Shown in pieces: positions 22,149-29,313 of a stretch of DNA of 35,145 nt. The stretch is from JBBSHE01 sp038253325. GTDB lineage: Bacteria; Actinomycetota; Actinomycetes; Propionibacteriales; Nocardioidaceae. Every line of letters begins with the position of its first letter. Within the stretch, counting starts at the first letter, position 1. The translations under genes and the position numbers were made by a program. The notes under the pieces were generated by a model that was not told where the DNA came from, searched no databases, and saw nothing but the letters and a program-made list of their open reading frames with translations. The stretch is from contig JBBSHE010000029.1 in assembly GCA_038253325.1 (NCBI GenBank), positions 1 through 35,145 on the forward strand, given 5' to 3'.

Positions 22149-22990
22149 CCGTGGACGAACTCGGCGAGGGTGGTTGGCGCAACTTCGTAGGTTCGGGTCA
22201 GTGCGCTGACGTCCATCGGCGAGTCGTAGCCGGCCAGGGCAGCGGCGAGTTCGCTCACGAAGCCGGGCAAGCCGGGAACCGATTCGCCCGGGGCGATAGT
22301 GCGGACCTGCAGATCGCGGCCGAGCTCCTGCTCGAACGCGGCCACAACGTCGAGCCACGAAACCGGGTGCGGACCTCCGATGTGCAGCGTCTCGTTGTGG
22401 GCTTCGTCGTGATCGAGTGCAGCGACGGCGTAGGCGGCGACATCACGCGCGGCGACCATGGAGTGCCGGCGCATGCCGTCCCCGACGAGGGTGACAGGTT
22501 GGCCTGCCAGCGCCGGCCCGCCGACGACCGCAGGGATCCAGACGTCCATGTAGAAGTTCGGCTGCAGCACGGTCCACGTCATGCCGCTCTCGCGCAACAG
22601 CTGCTCGGTGTCGCCTTTGGCCCGCAACAGTTGCATCGGGTGGTGGGCCGCGGCGCCGAGCGCGGAGACGAACACGAACCGGTCAACTCCCTCGGCCGCG
22701 GCCGCATCGACAAGGTTGCGGTTGCCCTGCTGATCCACTGACTCCAGGTTGTCCGCGCCGCTACGGCCGATGGCGTTCGCAGTGGTGATGACCGCGTCGA
22801 CCCCACGGCACGCCGCACGAACCGAGTCCGGATCTTTCAGGTCGCCCAGGGCGGCTTGGGCGCCGGCGGTGACCAGATCGGCGTACGTCGAGCCACGGCG
22901 CACGAGAATACGCACCGCATTGCCGCGCTCGAGCAGTTGACGCGCGATCCGCCCTCCCAGCAGGCCGGTGGCTCCGACTAACAGAATCAT
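22073..22990 (-). CDS. NmrA/SDR-a5-like NAD(P)-binding protein
   Basis: A 305-residue atypical short-chain dehydrogenase. The N-terminal dinucleotide-binding motif is VGATGLLGGRIARQLLERG (GxxGxxG), followed by VRILVRRGS, a conserved GDLKDPDSVRAACRGVDAVITT, VDRFVFVSALGA, and WTVLQPNFYMDVW where the active YxxxK is replaced, as usual in NmrA-type proteins. These act as redox sensors or oxidoreductases; the substrate is unknown. The start ATG 22990 overlaps the SnoaL-like stop as ATGA, so translation is coupled. Its last 15 or so residues (SRQQSNGPLRADGSAGSSSG) are low-complexity and overlap the dinB fragment, suggesting that the original C-terminus was replaced. Confidence 0.85.
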   Translation of the reverse strand: MILLVGATGLLGGRIARQLLERGNAVRILVRRGSTYADLVTAGAQAALGDLKDPDSVRAACRGVDAVITTANAIGRSGADNLESVDQQGNRNLVDAAAAEGVDRFVFVSALGAAAHHPMQLLRAKGDTEQLLRESGMTWTVLQPNFYMDVWIPAVVGGPALAGQPVTLVGDGMRRHSMVAARDVAAYAVAALDHDEAHNETLHIGGPHPVSWLDVVAAFEQELGRDLQVRTIAPGESVPGLPGFVSELAAALAGYDSPMDVSALTRTYEVAPTTLAEFVHGFVATSRQQSNGPLRADGSAGSSSG

Positions 22991-23430
22991 GACCCCACCG
23001 TCGACGCCGTGGAGCGACCCGCCAATCGACTCACCTGTTCGGACGCATCACCACTGGTGTCCTCGACCGGCTCCAGGAACATTCGTGCCCACTTCGCCCG
23101 CCCGGCCGCAACGCCAAAGATGAACACCCCGCGCATGTCGAAGGTGGTGCCGTCGTTTCGGCGGCCAGTCATCTCCCATTCGGTCCACAAGGTGTCGCCG
23201 TCGACCGCGCTTCGCAGCACCCGTGCTCGGACGTCGGGTATGCCGGCAAAGATTTGCGACCAGTTCCGCCGCACCTGCTGGTTGCCGCGGAACCCCCGCT
23301 GGGGGTGCGCGGGGTTGACGTTCACATAGTCCTCATCGAAGCAGGCCACCAACGCCTCGATGTCGTGCTCGTTGACAGCGGAAACCAGACCCTCGAGCAG
23401 TGCCCTCGGTTCCCTGCCGGCTCCGTTCAT
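22987..23430 (-). CDS. SnoaL-like / NTF2-like ester cyclase-type protein
   Basis: A 147-residue NTF2-fold protein: LLEGLVSAVNEHDIEALVACFDEDYVNVNPAHPQRGFRG, then VRRNWSQIFAGIPDVRARV and GDTLWTEWEMTGRRNDGTTFDMRGVFIF, then AGRAKWARMFLEPVE. The cone-shaped pocket is typical of SnoaL-like proteins, which bind small hydrophobic molecules; activity here is unknown. ATG 23430 has GGAGGT six bases upstream, a strong ribosome-binding site. It is coupled to nmrA by a four-base overlap and diverges from the tetR gene across a 57-base region with dyads, so it is the probable target of that regulator. Confidence 0.83.
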   Translation of the reverse strand: MNGAGREPRALLEGLVSAVNEHDIEALVACFDEDYVNVNPAHPQRGFRGNQQVRRNWSQIFAGIPDVRARVLRSAVDGDTLWTEWEMTGRRNDGTTFDMRGVFIFGVAAGRAKWARMFLEPVEDTSGDASEQVSRLAGRSTASTVGS

Positions 23431-23448
23431 GACGACCTCCGCGACTTT

Positions 23449-23485
23449 GATACACTCGCTTGTAACAGATATAGGAGTATGTATC
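23449..23485. promoter_or_regulatory. putative TetR operator in the tetR/snoaL divergent region
   Basis: Two nested dyads are visible: TACA (23451-23454) with TGTA (23461-23464), and the wider GATACA (23449-23454) with TGTATC (23480-23485). They fall between the start codons of the divergent regulator and snoaL genes and span the tetR ribosome-binding site (AGGAG, 23473-23477). The region is also AT-rich compared with its surroundings, as expected for overlapping promoters. Binding is inferred from position. Confidence 0.45.
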
Positions 23486-23487
23486 GA

Positions 23488-24129
23488 ATGACCCCAGGAG
23501 TCAAGACCCCACATCGTCGCTACGACTCCACTGGCCGCCAGGCCCAAGCCCGGCGCAGCCAGGAGGCCGTAATCGAAGCCGCCCAGCGCCACTTCCTCCG
23601 CGCCGGGTACGGTGCCACCACGATGGCGGCGATCGCTGCGGAGGCCGGCGTTTCGGTAGAGACGATCTACAAGGCTTTCGGCGGCAAGCCCGGACTTGTC
23701 CGTGCCATCTACGATCGGGGCGTTCGCGGCCACGAGCACGTTTCCGCGTACGAGCGTTCGGATCAGATGCGGGCACAAGAAACCGACCCGAGAACGATCA
23801 TGCGCAAATGGGGGGAACTGACCACTGAGGTTGCGGCACAAGTGACGCCGATCCGGCTGCTGATCCGCGCCGCCGCAGCGACCGACCCTGAAATCGCCGC
23901 GCTGCTCAAGGACAGCAACAACGAGCGCCTTCAGCGGATGCGACACCACGCCGAGTTCCTCGCCGAACGCGGCTACCTGCGCGACGAGGTCACCACCAAC
24001 AAGGCCGTCGACATTCTGTACACCTGCAGTTCGATCGAAGTCTACGAACTGCTCGTCATCCAGCGCCGGTGGTCACAGCCAGAGTTCGCCAAGTTCATCT
24101 GCGACTTCATGATCTCCGGGCTCCTCTAG
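23488..24129 (+). CDS. TetR/AcrR family transcriptional regulator
   Basis: A 213-residue one-component repressor-type regulator. The N-terminal HTH covers about residues 20-62: RRSQEAVIEAAQRHFLRAGYGATTMAAIAAEAGVSVETIYKAFGGKPGLVRAIYDRG. The C-terminal ligand-binding part is helical (TEVAAQVTPIRLLIRAAAATDPEIAALLK). ATG 23488 is preferred over ATG 23479, because AGGAG (23473-23477) is ten bases from the former but only one from the latter. It is divergent from the snoaL-nmrA pair and probably regulates it and itself. It is convergent with sigA, 122 bases away. Confidence 0.88.
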   Translation: MTPGVKTPHRRYDSTGRQAQARRSQEAVIEAAQRHFLRAGYGATTMAAIAAEAGVSVETIYKAFGGKPGLVRAIYDRGVRGHEHVSAYERSDQMRAQETDPRTIMRKWGELTTEVAAQVTPIRLLIRAAAATDPEIAALLKDSNNERLQRMRHHAEFLAERGYLRDEVTTNKAVDILYTCSSIEVYELLVIQRRWSQPEFAKFICDFMISGLL

Positions 24130-24199
24130 ATCGGCAGGCGAAGGTGTTAGGTCGCGCATCGGGGGCCGGACAGGGTGTCGACAATGCCCGCGCGACGGC

Positions 24200-24214
24200 G
24201 CGCCCGAAGGGCGC
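24200..24214. terminator. short GC hairpin between tetR and sigA
   Basis: GCGCCC (24200-24205), loop GAA, GGGCGC (24209-24214) form a compact 6-bp GC stem in the 122-base gap between the convergent tetR and sigA genes. There is no T-tract. Position is the main support for a terminator role. Confidence 0.35.
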
Positions 24215-24251
24215 TGCGTTGCTGACGCACACGGCGTCGATACGCTGCATG

Positions 24252-26099
24252 TCAGTCCAGGTAGTCGCGAAGGACCTGTGAGCGCGACGGGTGGCGCAGC
24301 TTCGACATGGTCTTGGACTCGATCTGGCGGATCCGTTCACGAGTCACGCCATAGACCTTGCCTATCTCGTCGAGAGTCTTGGGCTGGCCGTCGGTCAGCC
24401 CAAACCGCATCGAGACCACACCGGCCTCACGCTCGCTGAGGGTGTCGAGCACCTGGTGCAGCTGCTCCTGGAGCAGCGTGAAGCTCACGGCGTCGGCGGG
24501 CACGATCGCCTCGGAGTCCTCGATCAGGTCGCCGAACTCGGAGTCGCCGTCCTCCCCGAGCGGAGTGTGGAGGCTGATCGGCTCGCGGCCGTACTTCTGG
24601 ACCTCGACGACCTTCTCTGGCGTCATGTCGAGCTCGCGGGCCAGCTCGTCGGGCGTCGGTTCGCGACCGAGATCCTGAAGCATCTGGCGTTGGACCCGCG
24701 CGAGCTTGTTGATCACCTCGACCATGTGAACCGGAATCCGGATCGTCCGCGCCTGGTCGGCCATCGCCCGGGTGATCGCCTGCCGGATCCACCAGGTGGC
24801 ATACGTCGAGAACTTGAACCCCTTGGTGTAGTCGAACTTCTCCACCGCCCGGATCAGTCCGAGGTTGCCCTCCTGGATCAGGTCCAGGAACAGCATCCCT
24901 CGACCGGTGTAGCGCTTGGCCAACGAGACCACCAGGCGAAGGTTCGCCTCCAGCAGATGGTTCTTGGCGCGCATCCCGTCCTCGGAGATCCATTCGAGCT
25001 CGTCACGCAGCTTCACCGAGATCCTGGAGTCGTGGGCGAGTTTCTCGTCGGAGAACAACCCGGCCTCGATCCGCTTGGCCAGCTCGACCTCCTCGGCGGC
25101 GTTCAGCAGCGACACCTTGCCGATCTGCTTGAGGTAGTCCTTGACCGGGTCCGCCGTCGCGCCGGCGACGGTGACCGTCTGCTCGGGCGCATCCTCGTCG
25201 TCGCCCTCGGAGATCGTGAACCCCGCCTGCTCGTCCTCCTTCAGGGTCGGATCCGTGGCGAGATCCTTCTCGAACACCGTGTCGTCGATGTCAGCAAGCG
25301 GACGCTTGGCGTCGGCATCAACGTCCAACGCCAGGACATCGGGTTCGTCCAGTTCGACGGGGATGCCCGCAACCGCGGCGTGAACAGGGGTCTCGACCGG
25401 CGTCGCGGAATCCGACTTGGCGGTGCGCTTTGCTGCCGGTGCGTTCTTCGCTACCGGCGCCGCCTTCTTCGTCGCTGTCCTTGCTGCCGCTGCCTTGGTT
25501 GCCGGTACCTTCTCGGTCACCGCCTCTGTGGCCGGCGTCTTCCGCATCGGTGCCTTCTTCGCCGACTCCTTCTTCGCGGCGGTCGTCGGAGCCGTCTTGA
25601 CAACCGAACTGGCGGCCTCGGAGGAATTGGCAGCGGTCGTCGACGCCGACCTCTTCAGCGCAGCCGCCTTCTTGGCGATCCTTGTCTTGGCAGCGCCCGA
25701 CTTTGCAGCGCTCGTCTTGGCAGCGCTCGTCTTGGCAGCGCCCGACTTTGCAGCGCCCGACTTTGCAGTGCTCGTCTTGGCAGTGCTCGTCTTGGCAGCG
25801 CTCGTCTTGGCAGCGCTCGACTTTGCAGCGCTCGTCTTGGCAGCGCTCGTCTTGCCAGCGCTCGTCTTGCCAGCGCTCGACTTTGCAGTGCTCGACTTTG
25901 CAGTGCTCGTCTTGCCAGCGATCGTCTTGGCAGGGCTTGTCTTGCTGATCGGGCTGACGGTCGCATCCTGGTCAGCCGAGCCGTTACTGCTCGACCTCGT
26001 CGATGCTGTCGATCTCGACCTCGTGGTCGGCTTGGTGACGGTCGCGCGGCTCGGTGCTGCTGCGGAGACTTTCTTGGTGCGGGACGTGCTCGGCGTCAC
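24252..26099 (-). CDS. sigA: principal RNA polymerase sigma factor (SigA/HrdB/RpoD type)
   Basis: A 615-residue group 1 sigma factor. The conserved core covers the C-terminal half: region 1.2 (DPVKDYLKQIGKVSLLNAAEEVELAKRIEAG), region 2 (NLRLVVSLAKRYTGRGM, DLIQEGNLGLIRAVEKFDY, and the -10 recognition segment FSTYATWWIRQAITRA), region 3, and region 4 with TLDEIGKVYGVTRERIRQIESK as the -35 helix-turn-helix. The N-terminal half is a long Lys/Ala/Ser/Thr tail with about 18 pentapeptide repeats, then an acidic stretch. GTG 26099 (VTPSTSRTKK) is chosen because AGAGG lies six to seven bases upstream; an upstream GTG 26129 would add ten residues without a ribosome-binding site. Histidine-free, basic repeats of this kind are known in actinobacterial HrdB/SigA tails, but their number here is large. 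Confidence 0.95.
   Translation of the reverse strand: MTPSTSRTKKVSAAAPSRATVTKPTTRSRSTASTRSSSNGSADQDATVSPISKTSPAKTIAGKTSTAKSSTAKSSAGKTSAGKTSAAKTSAAKSSAAKTSAAKTSTAKTSTAKSGAAKSGAAKTSAAKTSAAKSGAAKTRIAKKAAALKRSASTTAANSSEAASSVVKTAPTTAAKKESAKKAPMRKTPATEAVTEKVPATKAAAARTATKKAAPVAKNAPAAKRTAKSDSATPVETPVHAAVAGIPVELDEPDVLALDVDADAKRPLADIDDTVFEKDLATDPTLKEDEQAGFTISEGDDEDAPEQTVTVAGATADPVKDYLKQIGKVSLLNAAEEVELAKRIEAGLFSDEKLAHDSRISVKLRDELEWISEDGMRAKNHLLEANLRLVVSLAKRYTGRGMLFLDLIQEGNLGLIRAVEKFDYTKGFKFSTYATWWIRQAITRAMADQARTIRIPVHMVEVINKLARVQRQMLQDLGREPTPDELARELDMTPEKVVEVQKYGREPISLHTPLGEDGDSEFGDLIEDSEAIVPADAVSFTLLQEQLHQVLDTLSEREAGVVSMRFGLTDGQPKTLDEIGKVYGVTRERIRQIESKTMSKLRHPSRSQVLRDYLD
25674..25943 (-). repeat. in-frame 15-bp tandem repeat (about 18 units) in the sigma factor N-terminus
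   Basis: About 18 consecutive 15-base units encode pentads of pattern K-(T/S)-(S/G)-(A/T)-(A/G), residues 53-142 of the sigma factor. Neighbouring units differ by single bases and several are identical, for example the KTSAA and KSGAA units. The segment is histone-H1-like in composition. Repeats of this length and identity can change copy number by replication slippage without losing frame. Confidence 0.92.
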
Positions 26100-26157
26100 G
26101 AACAACCTCTCGTTTCCGGTTCGGGACACGACAAAGGCCGCTCATGTCAAGCCTGTC

Positions 26158-26193
26158 GCATCCCCATTGTGACACGGCGGATGGCACCTTCAA
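26158..26193 (-). promoter_or_regulatory. candidate promoter of sigA
   Basis: On the minus strand TTGAAG (26193-26188) and CACAAT (26171-26166) are separated by 16 bases, matching four of six consensus positions each. Transcription would start near 26158, giving a leader of about 60 bases with AGAGG before GTG 26099. A perfect TTGACA also occurs at 26150-26145 but has no -10 partner at normal distance. Confidence 0.4.
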
Positions 26194-26239
26194 GACTCGG
26201 CACTCGGGCTTGCCTGAGAACGGGTGCGGATCCGGCGCA

Positions 26240-26641
26240 TCAGCCGGACTTCACGGCGAGCACCGGGCACGTCGCGTCCAGCAGGATCCGCTGAGCGTTG
26301 CTGCCGAGGATCAGCTTGCCCACCGGGGTCCGGCGCCGGAGGCCGATGACGATCAGGTCGGCCCCCTCCTGCTCAGCAACCTGGGTCAAGTCGTCACCCG
26401 GGTCAAGACCGCGGACCAGCTGGCGCACCTCGTGAACGACACCACTCTTGTCGAGCAGCTCCGCGACCCCGTGCAACTGCCGCTCGGTTTCGTCGGCCGA
26501 CTCACGGTCGAACTCACGACCGCCGCGGTGGGAGTTCACGACGACCAGCCGGGCGTCGCGCAACCGGGCTTCGTCGATAGCAACCTCGAGGGCAGCTCTC
26601 CCCTCGGGCTTGGGGACATAGCCAACCACGATGACGCCCAT
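26240..26641 (-). CDS. universal stress protein (UspA) family protein
   Basis: A 133-residue single-domain Usp. It starts VIVVGYVPKPEGRAALEVAIDEARLRDARLVVVNSHRGG. The middle part is VVHEVRQLVRGLDPGDDLTQVAEQEGADLIVIGLRRRTP, and the end is VGKLILGSNAQRILLDATCPVLAVK. The C-terminal glycine motif (GLRRR-TPVG-...-LGSN) is a near match to the ATP-binding G-2x-G-9x-G-S signature, with the second glycine shifted or lost. ATG 26641 has GAGGAG eight bases upstream. It sits 79 bases downstream of the ligase gene on the same strand, upstream of sigA. It differs clearly from the stress protein at 3192-3722. Confidence 0.88.
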   Translation of the reverse strand: MGVIVVGYVPKPEGRAALEVAIDEARLRDARLVVVNSHRGGREFDRESADETERQLHGVAELLDKSGVVHEVRQLVRGLDPGDDLTQVAEQEGADLIVIGLRRRTPVGKLILGSNAQRILLDATCPVLAVKSG

Positions 26642-26720
26642 CGGTGCTCCTCGTGCTCGTGGGCAGGTTTGCCCCAGATGACGCTACCGGACCCAACTCC
26701 GCCAGAGACGACCCCATCGA

Positions 26721-28196
26721 TCAGCCGGTCGTCCAGGTGTGGACGGGCTCGTTGGAGTGCATCTGCTGGCTGTACGAGCGGACAACGTCCCGCAACGCGT
26801 GTGCCGGATTCGTCTGATGTTCGCGATGTCGTTGAAACGTGTCCGTCTGCCAGCGGGCACCGTTGCGTCCGGTCAGGCAACGCTGCTCGATGATGTCGAG
26901 CAAGCGCTCGCGGTGAGCGGTGGCGACTCCCCAGCGGGCGAGGCCCTCGTCGGCCCAGCCGACCAGCCGGCGTACGACCAGCTCCGTCGCTGCGACGGTC
27001 CCGACGCTCGGCCAGTAGACCTGCGCATCGATACCGTCGCGTGCGCCGGCGTGGAAGTTCTCCTCGGCTGCGCTGAAGGACATCTGAGACCACAGCGGGC
27101 GTTCGTCTTCGGCGAGCTTGCGGACGAGTCCGAAGTAGAACGCGGCGTTGGCCATCATGTCGACGACCGTCGGTCCTGCCGGCAGCACCCGGTTCTCGAC
27201 CCGCAGATGCGGCAGCGTTCCGACGACGTCGTACACCGGTCGGTTCCAGCGGTAGATCGTGCCGTTGTGCAGTCGCAGCTCGGCGAGGTGCGGCGTCTGC
27301 CCCTCGTCGAGGAACGCGACCGGGTCCTCGTCGTCGATGATCGGAAGCAGCGCGGGGAAGTAGCGAACATTCTCCTCGAACAGGTCGAAGATCGACGTGA
27401 TCCAGCGCTCACCGAACCACACCCGGGGCCGCACACCCTGTGCCTTGAGCTCTTCGCTTCGGGTGTCCGTGGCCTGCTCGAAGAGGGCGATCCGGGTCTC
27501 CTCCCACAGGTGCTTGCCGAACAGGAAAGGCGAGTTCGCACCAACCGCGAGCTGCACGCCGGCGATCGACTGGGCGGCATTCCAGTACGCCGGGAAGTCG
27601 TCCGGACTGACCTGGAGGTGCAGCTGGAACGACGTGCACGCTGCTTCCGGCATGATGCTGTCTGCCGTGGTGTGGAGCCGGTCAGCGCCGTTGATCTGGA
27701 TCTCGAGGTCCTCGCCGCGGGCCGCGAAGATCTGGTCGTTGAGCAGCTGGTAGCGGGGGTTCGCCGACAGCGTCGACGGTGTCATGTGCTCGGGCGCCAG
27801 CGTCGGCAGGATGCCGACCATCACCATGTGAGCTCCGACCTCGTTCGCCTTCGCCTCCGCGGCGTTGAGACTCTCGCGGAGAGTCGCCTCGAACGCTGCG
27901 ATCCCGTCGCCGGTGAGTTCACGTGGTGGCACATTGATCTCGAGGTTGAACTGGCCGAGCTCGGTGACGAAGTCAGGGTCGGCGATTGCCGCCAGCACCT
28001 CCGCGTTCTTCATCGCCGGGTCGCACGATTCGTCGACGAGGTTGAGCTCCACCTCCAGGCCTGTCATCGGACGTTCGAACGCAAACCTGGCCTCTCCCAG
28101 CATCCGAGCGAACACATCGAGACACCGCCGCACCTTTTCCCGGTAGACCCGGCGGTCCTCGCGGGTGAACTGGCGGGTCTCCACCTCTTTGCCCAT
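26721..28196 (-). CDS. glutamate-cysteine ligase family 2 (GCS2/YbdK-like) carboxylate-amine ligase
   Basis: A 491-residue ATP-dependent ligase of the GCS2 family. Motifs visible: TGLEVELNLVDESCDP (metal-binding Glu pair), FVTELGQFNLEINVPPRELTG, CTSFQLHLQVSPDDFPAYWNA, GANSPFLFGKHLWEETRIALFEQA and LRLHNGTIYRWNRPVYD near the substrate site. Actinomycetes of this type normally make mycothiol rather than glutathione, so the true substrate pair is not certain; the automatic label glutamate-cysteine ligase may be wrong. ATG 28196 (MGKEVETRQF) is preceded by CACGCT and six bases, a leaderless-type layout. The next upstream gene on this strand (DUF4192) ends 62 bases away. Confidence 0.85.
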   Translation of the reverse strand: MGKEVETRQFTREDRRVYREKVRRCLDVFARMLGEARFAFERPMTGLEVELNLVDESCDPAMKNAEVLAAIADPDFVTELGQFNLEINVPPRELTGDGIAAFEATLRESLNAAEAKANEVGAHMVMVGILPTLAPEHMTPSTLSANPRYQLLNDQIFAARGEDLEIQINGADRLHTTADSIMPEAACTSFQLHLQVSPDDFPAYWNAAQSIAGVQLAVGANSPFLFGKHLWEETRIALFEQATDTRSEELKAQGVRPRVWFGERWITSIFDLFEENVRYFPALLPIIDDEDPVAFLDEGQTPHLAELRLHNGTIYRWNRPVYDVVGTLPHLRVENRVLPAGPTVVDMMANAAFYFGLVRKLAEDERPLWSQMSFSAAEENFHAGARDGIDAQVYWPSVGTVAATELVVRRLVGWADEGLARWGVATAHRERLLDIIEQRCLTGRNGARWQTDTFQRHREHQTNPAHALRDVVRSYSQQMHSNEPVHTWTTG

Positions 28197-28258
28197 GGCA
28201 CAAGCGTGCCCGCTGGCCCCGTTCGCCGCCACCCCTCCCCCGGATCAACCCGATCGCC

Positions 28259-29233
28259 TCACCGCCGAGCGCCGTCATCCCAGACGGCCGGATCCAGGAA
28301 GCGGTCGAGCGCCTCGGCGAGCAGCAGTGCCATCGAGTAGTCGGCGTCGACGGTGAGCACTCGCTCGACCGCGTGGCGTGCGAGTGTCCCGTTGCCGCTC
28401 AACCAGGCGGCGAACCCCGCCAGGGTCCCCGGTCCCGGGACCCAGCGCTCGGGCACACACCGGACGACCTTGGACCACAGGTCCAGGTGGATCCTTGCAT
28501 CACGGCGCTCCATCAGAGCCCACGCACCGTCACGAACGGGCACGTCCGCGACACCGACAGCGAGCACGGCGATCTCCGCCGGGTCGAGGGTCTGGCCGCC
28601 GGCCAGCCAGCGGCGCACAATGTGGTCCACCCGCTCGCCGTGACCTGCCGCCGACTGCTCGGCCGCGGTCCGGGCCAGCTTCTGGATTTCGTACGTCACC
28701 AGGCTGGAGTCGGGATCACCGGCGCTGAAGACCTCACGGGAGGCGTCCCTCGACGGGGCGGCGTACAGACCGGCGGCGACAGCCTCGGCACAGACGCGCA
28801 TGCTGGTCGGGTCGTAGGTGCGACCCTCGCGAGGGGTGCAGCGAACCGGCGCGCAGGACAGGCACCACCACCGGATCCCGTCCGCACCGACCGCATGCTC
28901 GACGGTGATGCCGACCCGCCGCAGCGCACGCATCGCCGCCTCGACGAACGGGGCAGCGACGTCGACGTCACCAGAGATCGCGACGACGAGCACCCGGTGT
29001 ACGTCCTGACCGGCCATCATCGCCGCGATCTCGTCGACGCCTGCCGGGCAACGTGAGTCGTGGGGCAGGTCGATCCGCAAGGTGGGGCCGAACCGTTTCG
29101 ACTCCCGCAAGGCGATCACGACGAGGCTCTCCGACGGCCAGTAGCCGAGCAGGTACGGGACCACCGCGACGACATCACAGGGGTCACGCACCCTGAGCAC
29201 CGCCGGCGGGTCGTTGGCGATCGAATCGGTCAT
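28259..29233 (-). CDS. DUF4192 domain-containing protein
   Basis: A 324-residue soluble protein of a family found almost only in actinobacteria. Recognised from VLRVRDPCDVVAVVPYLLGYWPSESLVVIALR at the N-terminus, then LRIDLPHDSR, then VHRVLVVAIS, and the C-terminal alpha-helical part DGAWALMERRDARIHLDLWSKVVRCVPE, ending with ADYSMALLLAEALDRFLDPAVWD. Function is unknown; the phrase GYWPSESLVV is a hallmark. ATG 29233 begins shortly before the first conserved segment; no clear Shine-Dalgarno sequence or leaderless hexamer is visible. It diverges from DNA polymerase IV over 80 bases. Confidence 0.88.
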   Translation of the reverse strand: MTDSIANDPPAVLRVRDPCDVVAVVPYLLGYWPSESLVVIALRESKRFGPTLRIDLPHDSRCPAGVDEIAAMMAGQDVHRVLVVAISGDVDVAAPFVEAAMRALRRVGITVEHAVGADGIRWWCLSCAPVRCTPREGRTYDPTSMRVCAEAVAAGLYAAPSRDASREVFSAGDPDSSLVTYEIQKLARTAAEQSAAGHGERVDHIVRRWLAGGQTLDPAEIAVLAVGVADVPVRDGAWALMERRDARIHLDLWSKVVRCVPERWVPGPGTLAGFAAWLSGNGTLARHAVERVLTVDADYSMALLLAEALDRFLDPAVWDDGARR

Positions 29234-29313
29234 GACCGGTCAACGTCGTCGCCACCCGGCCACGGCGCCACCGTCGCCGTCAATCTGTGGGTCGTCGCGG
29301 CATCATGGGATCT

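Noticed and set aside
25674..25943. Possible CRISPR array
   Set aside because: The repeats are contiguous 15-bp units without spacers and are in frame within sigA.
26145..26150. Perfect TTGACA on the minus strand upstream of sigA as the -35 box
   Set aside because: No TAnnnT-like -10 lies 16-19 bases downstream, so it was not used as the main promoter call.
24291..26294. Very long plus-strand open frame opposite sigA, with repeated SARLGSARLCSARL-type peptide
   Set aside because: It is the antisense reading of the sigma factor and its 15-bp repeat array; high GC and the 3-fold periodic repeat keep it open. No domain and no ribosome-binding site.
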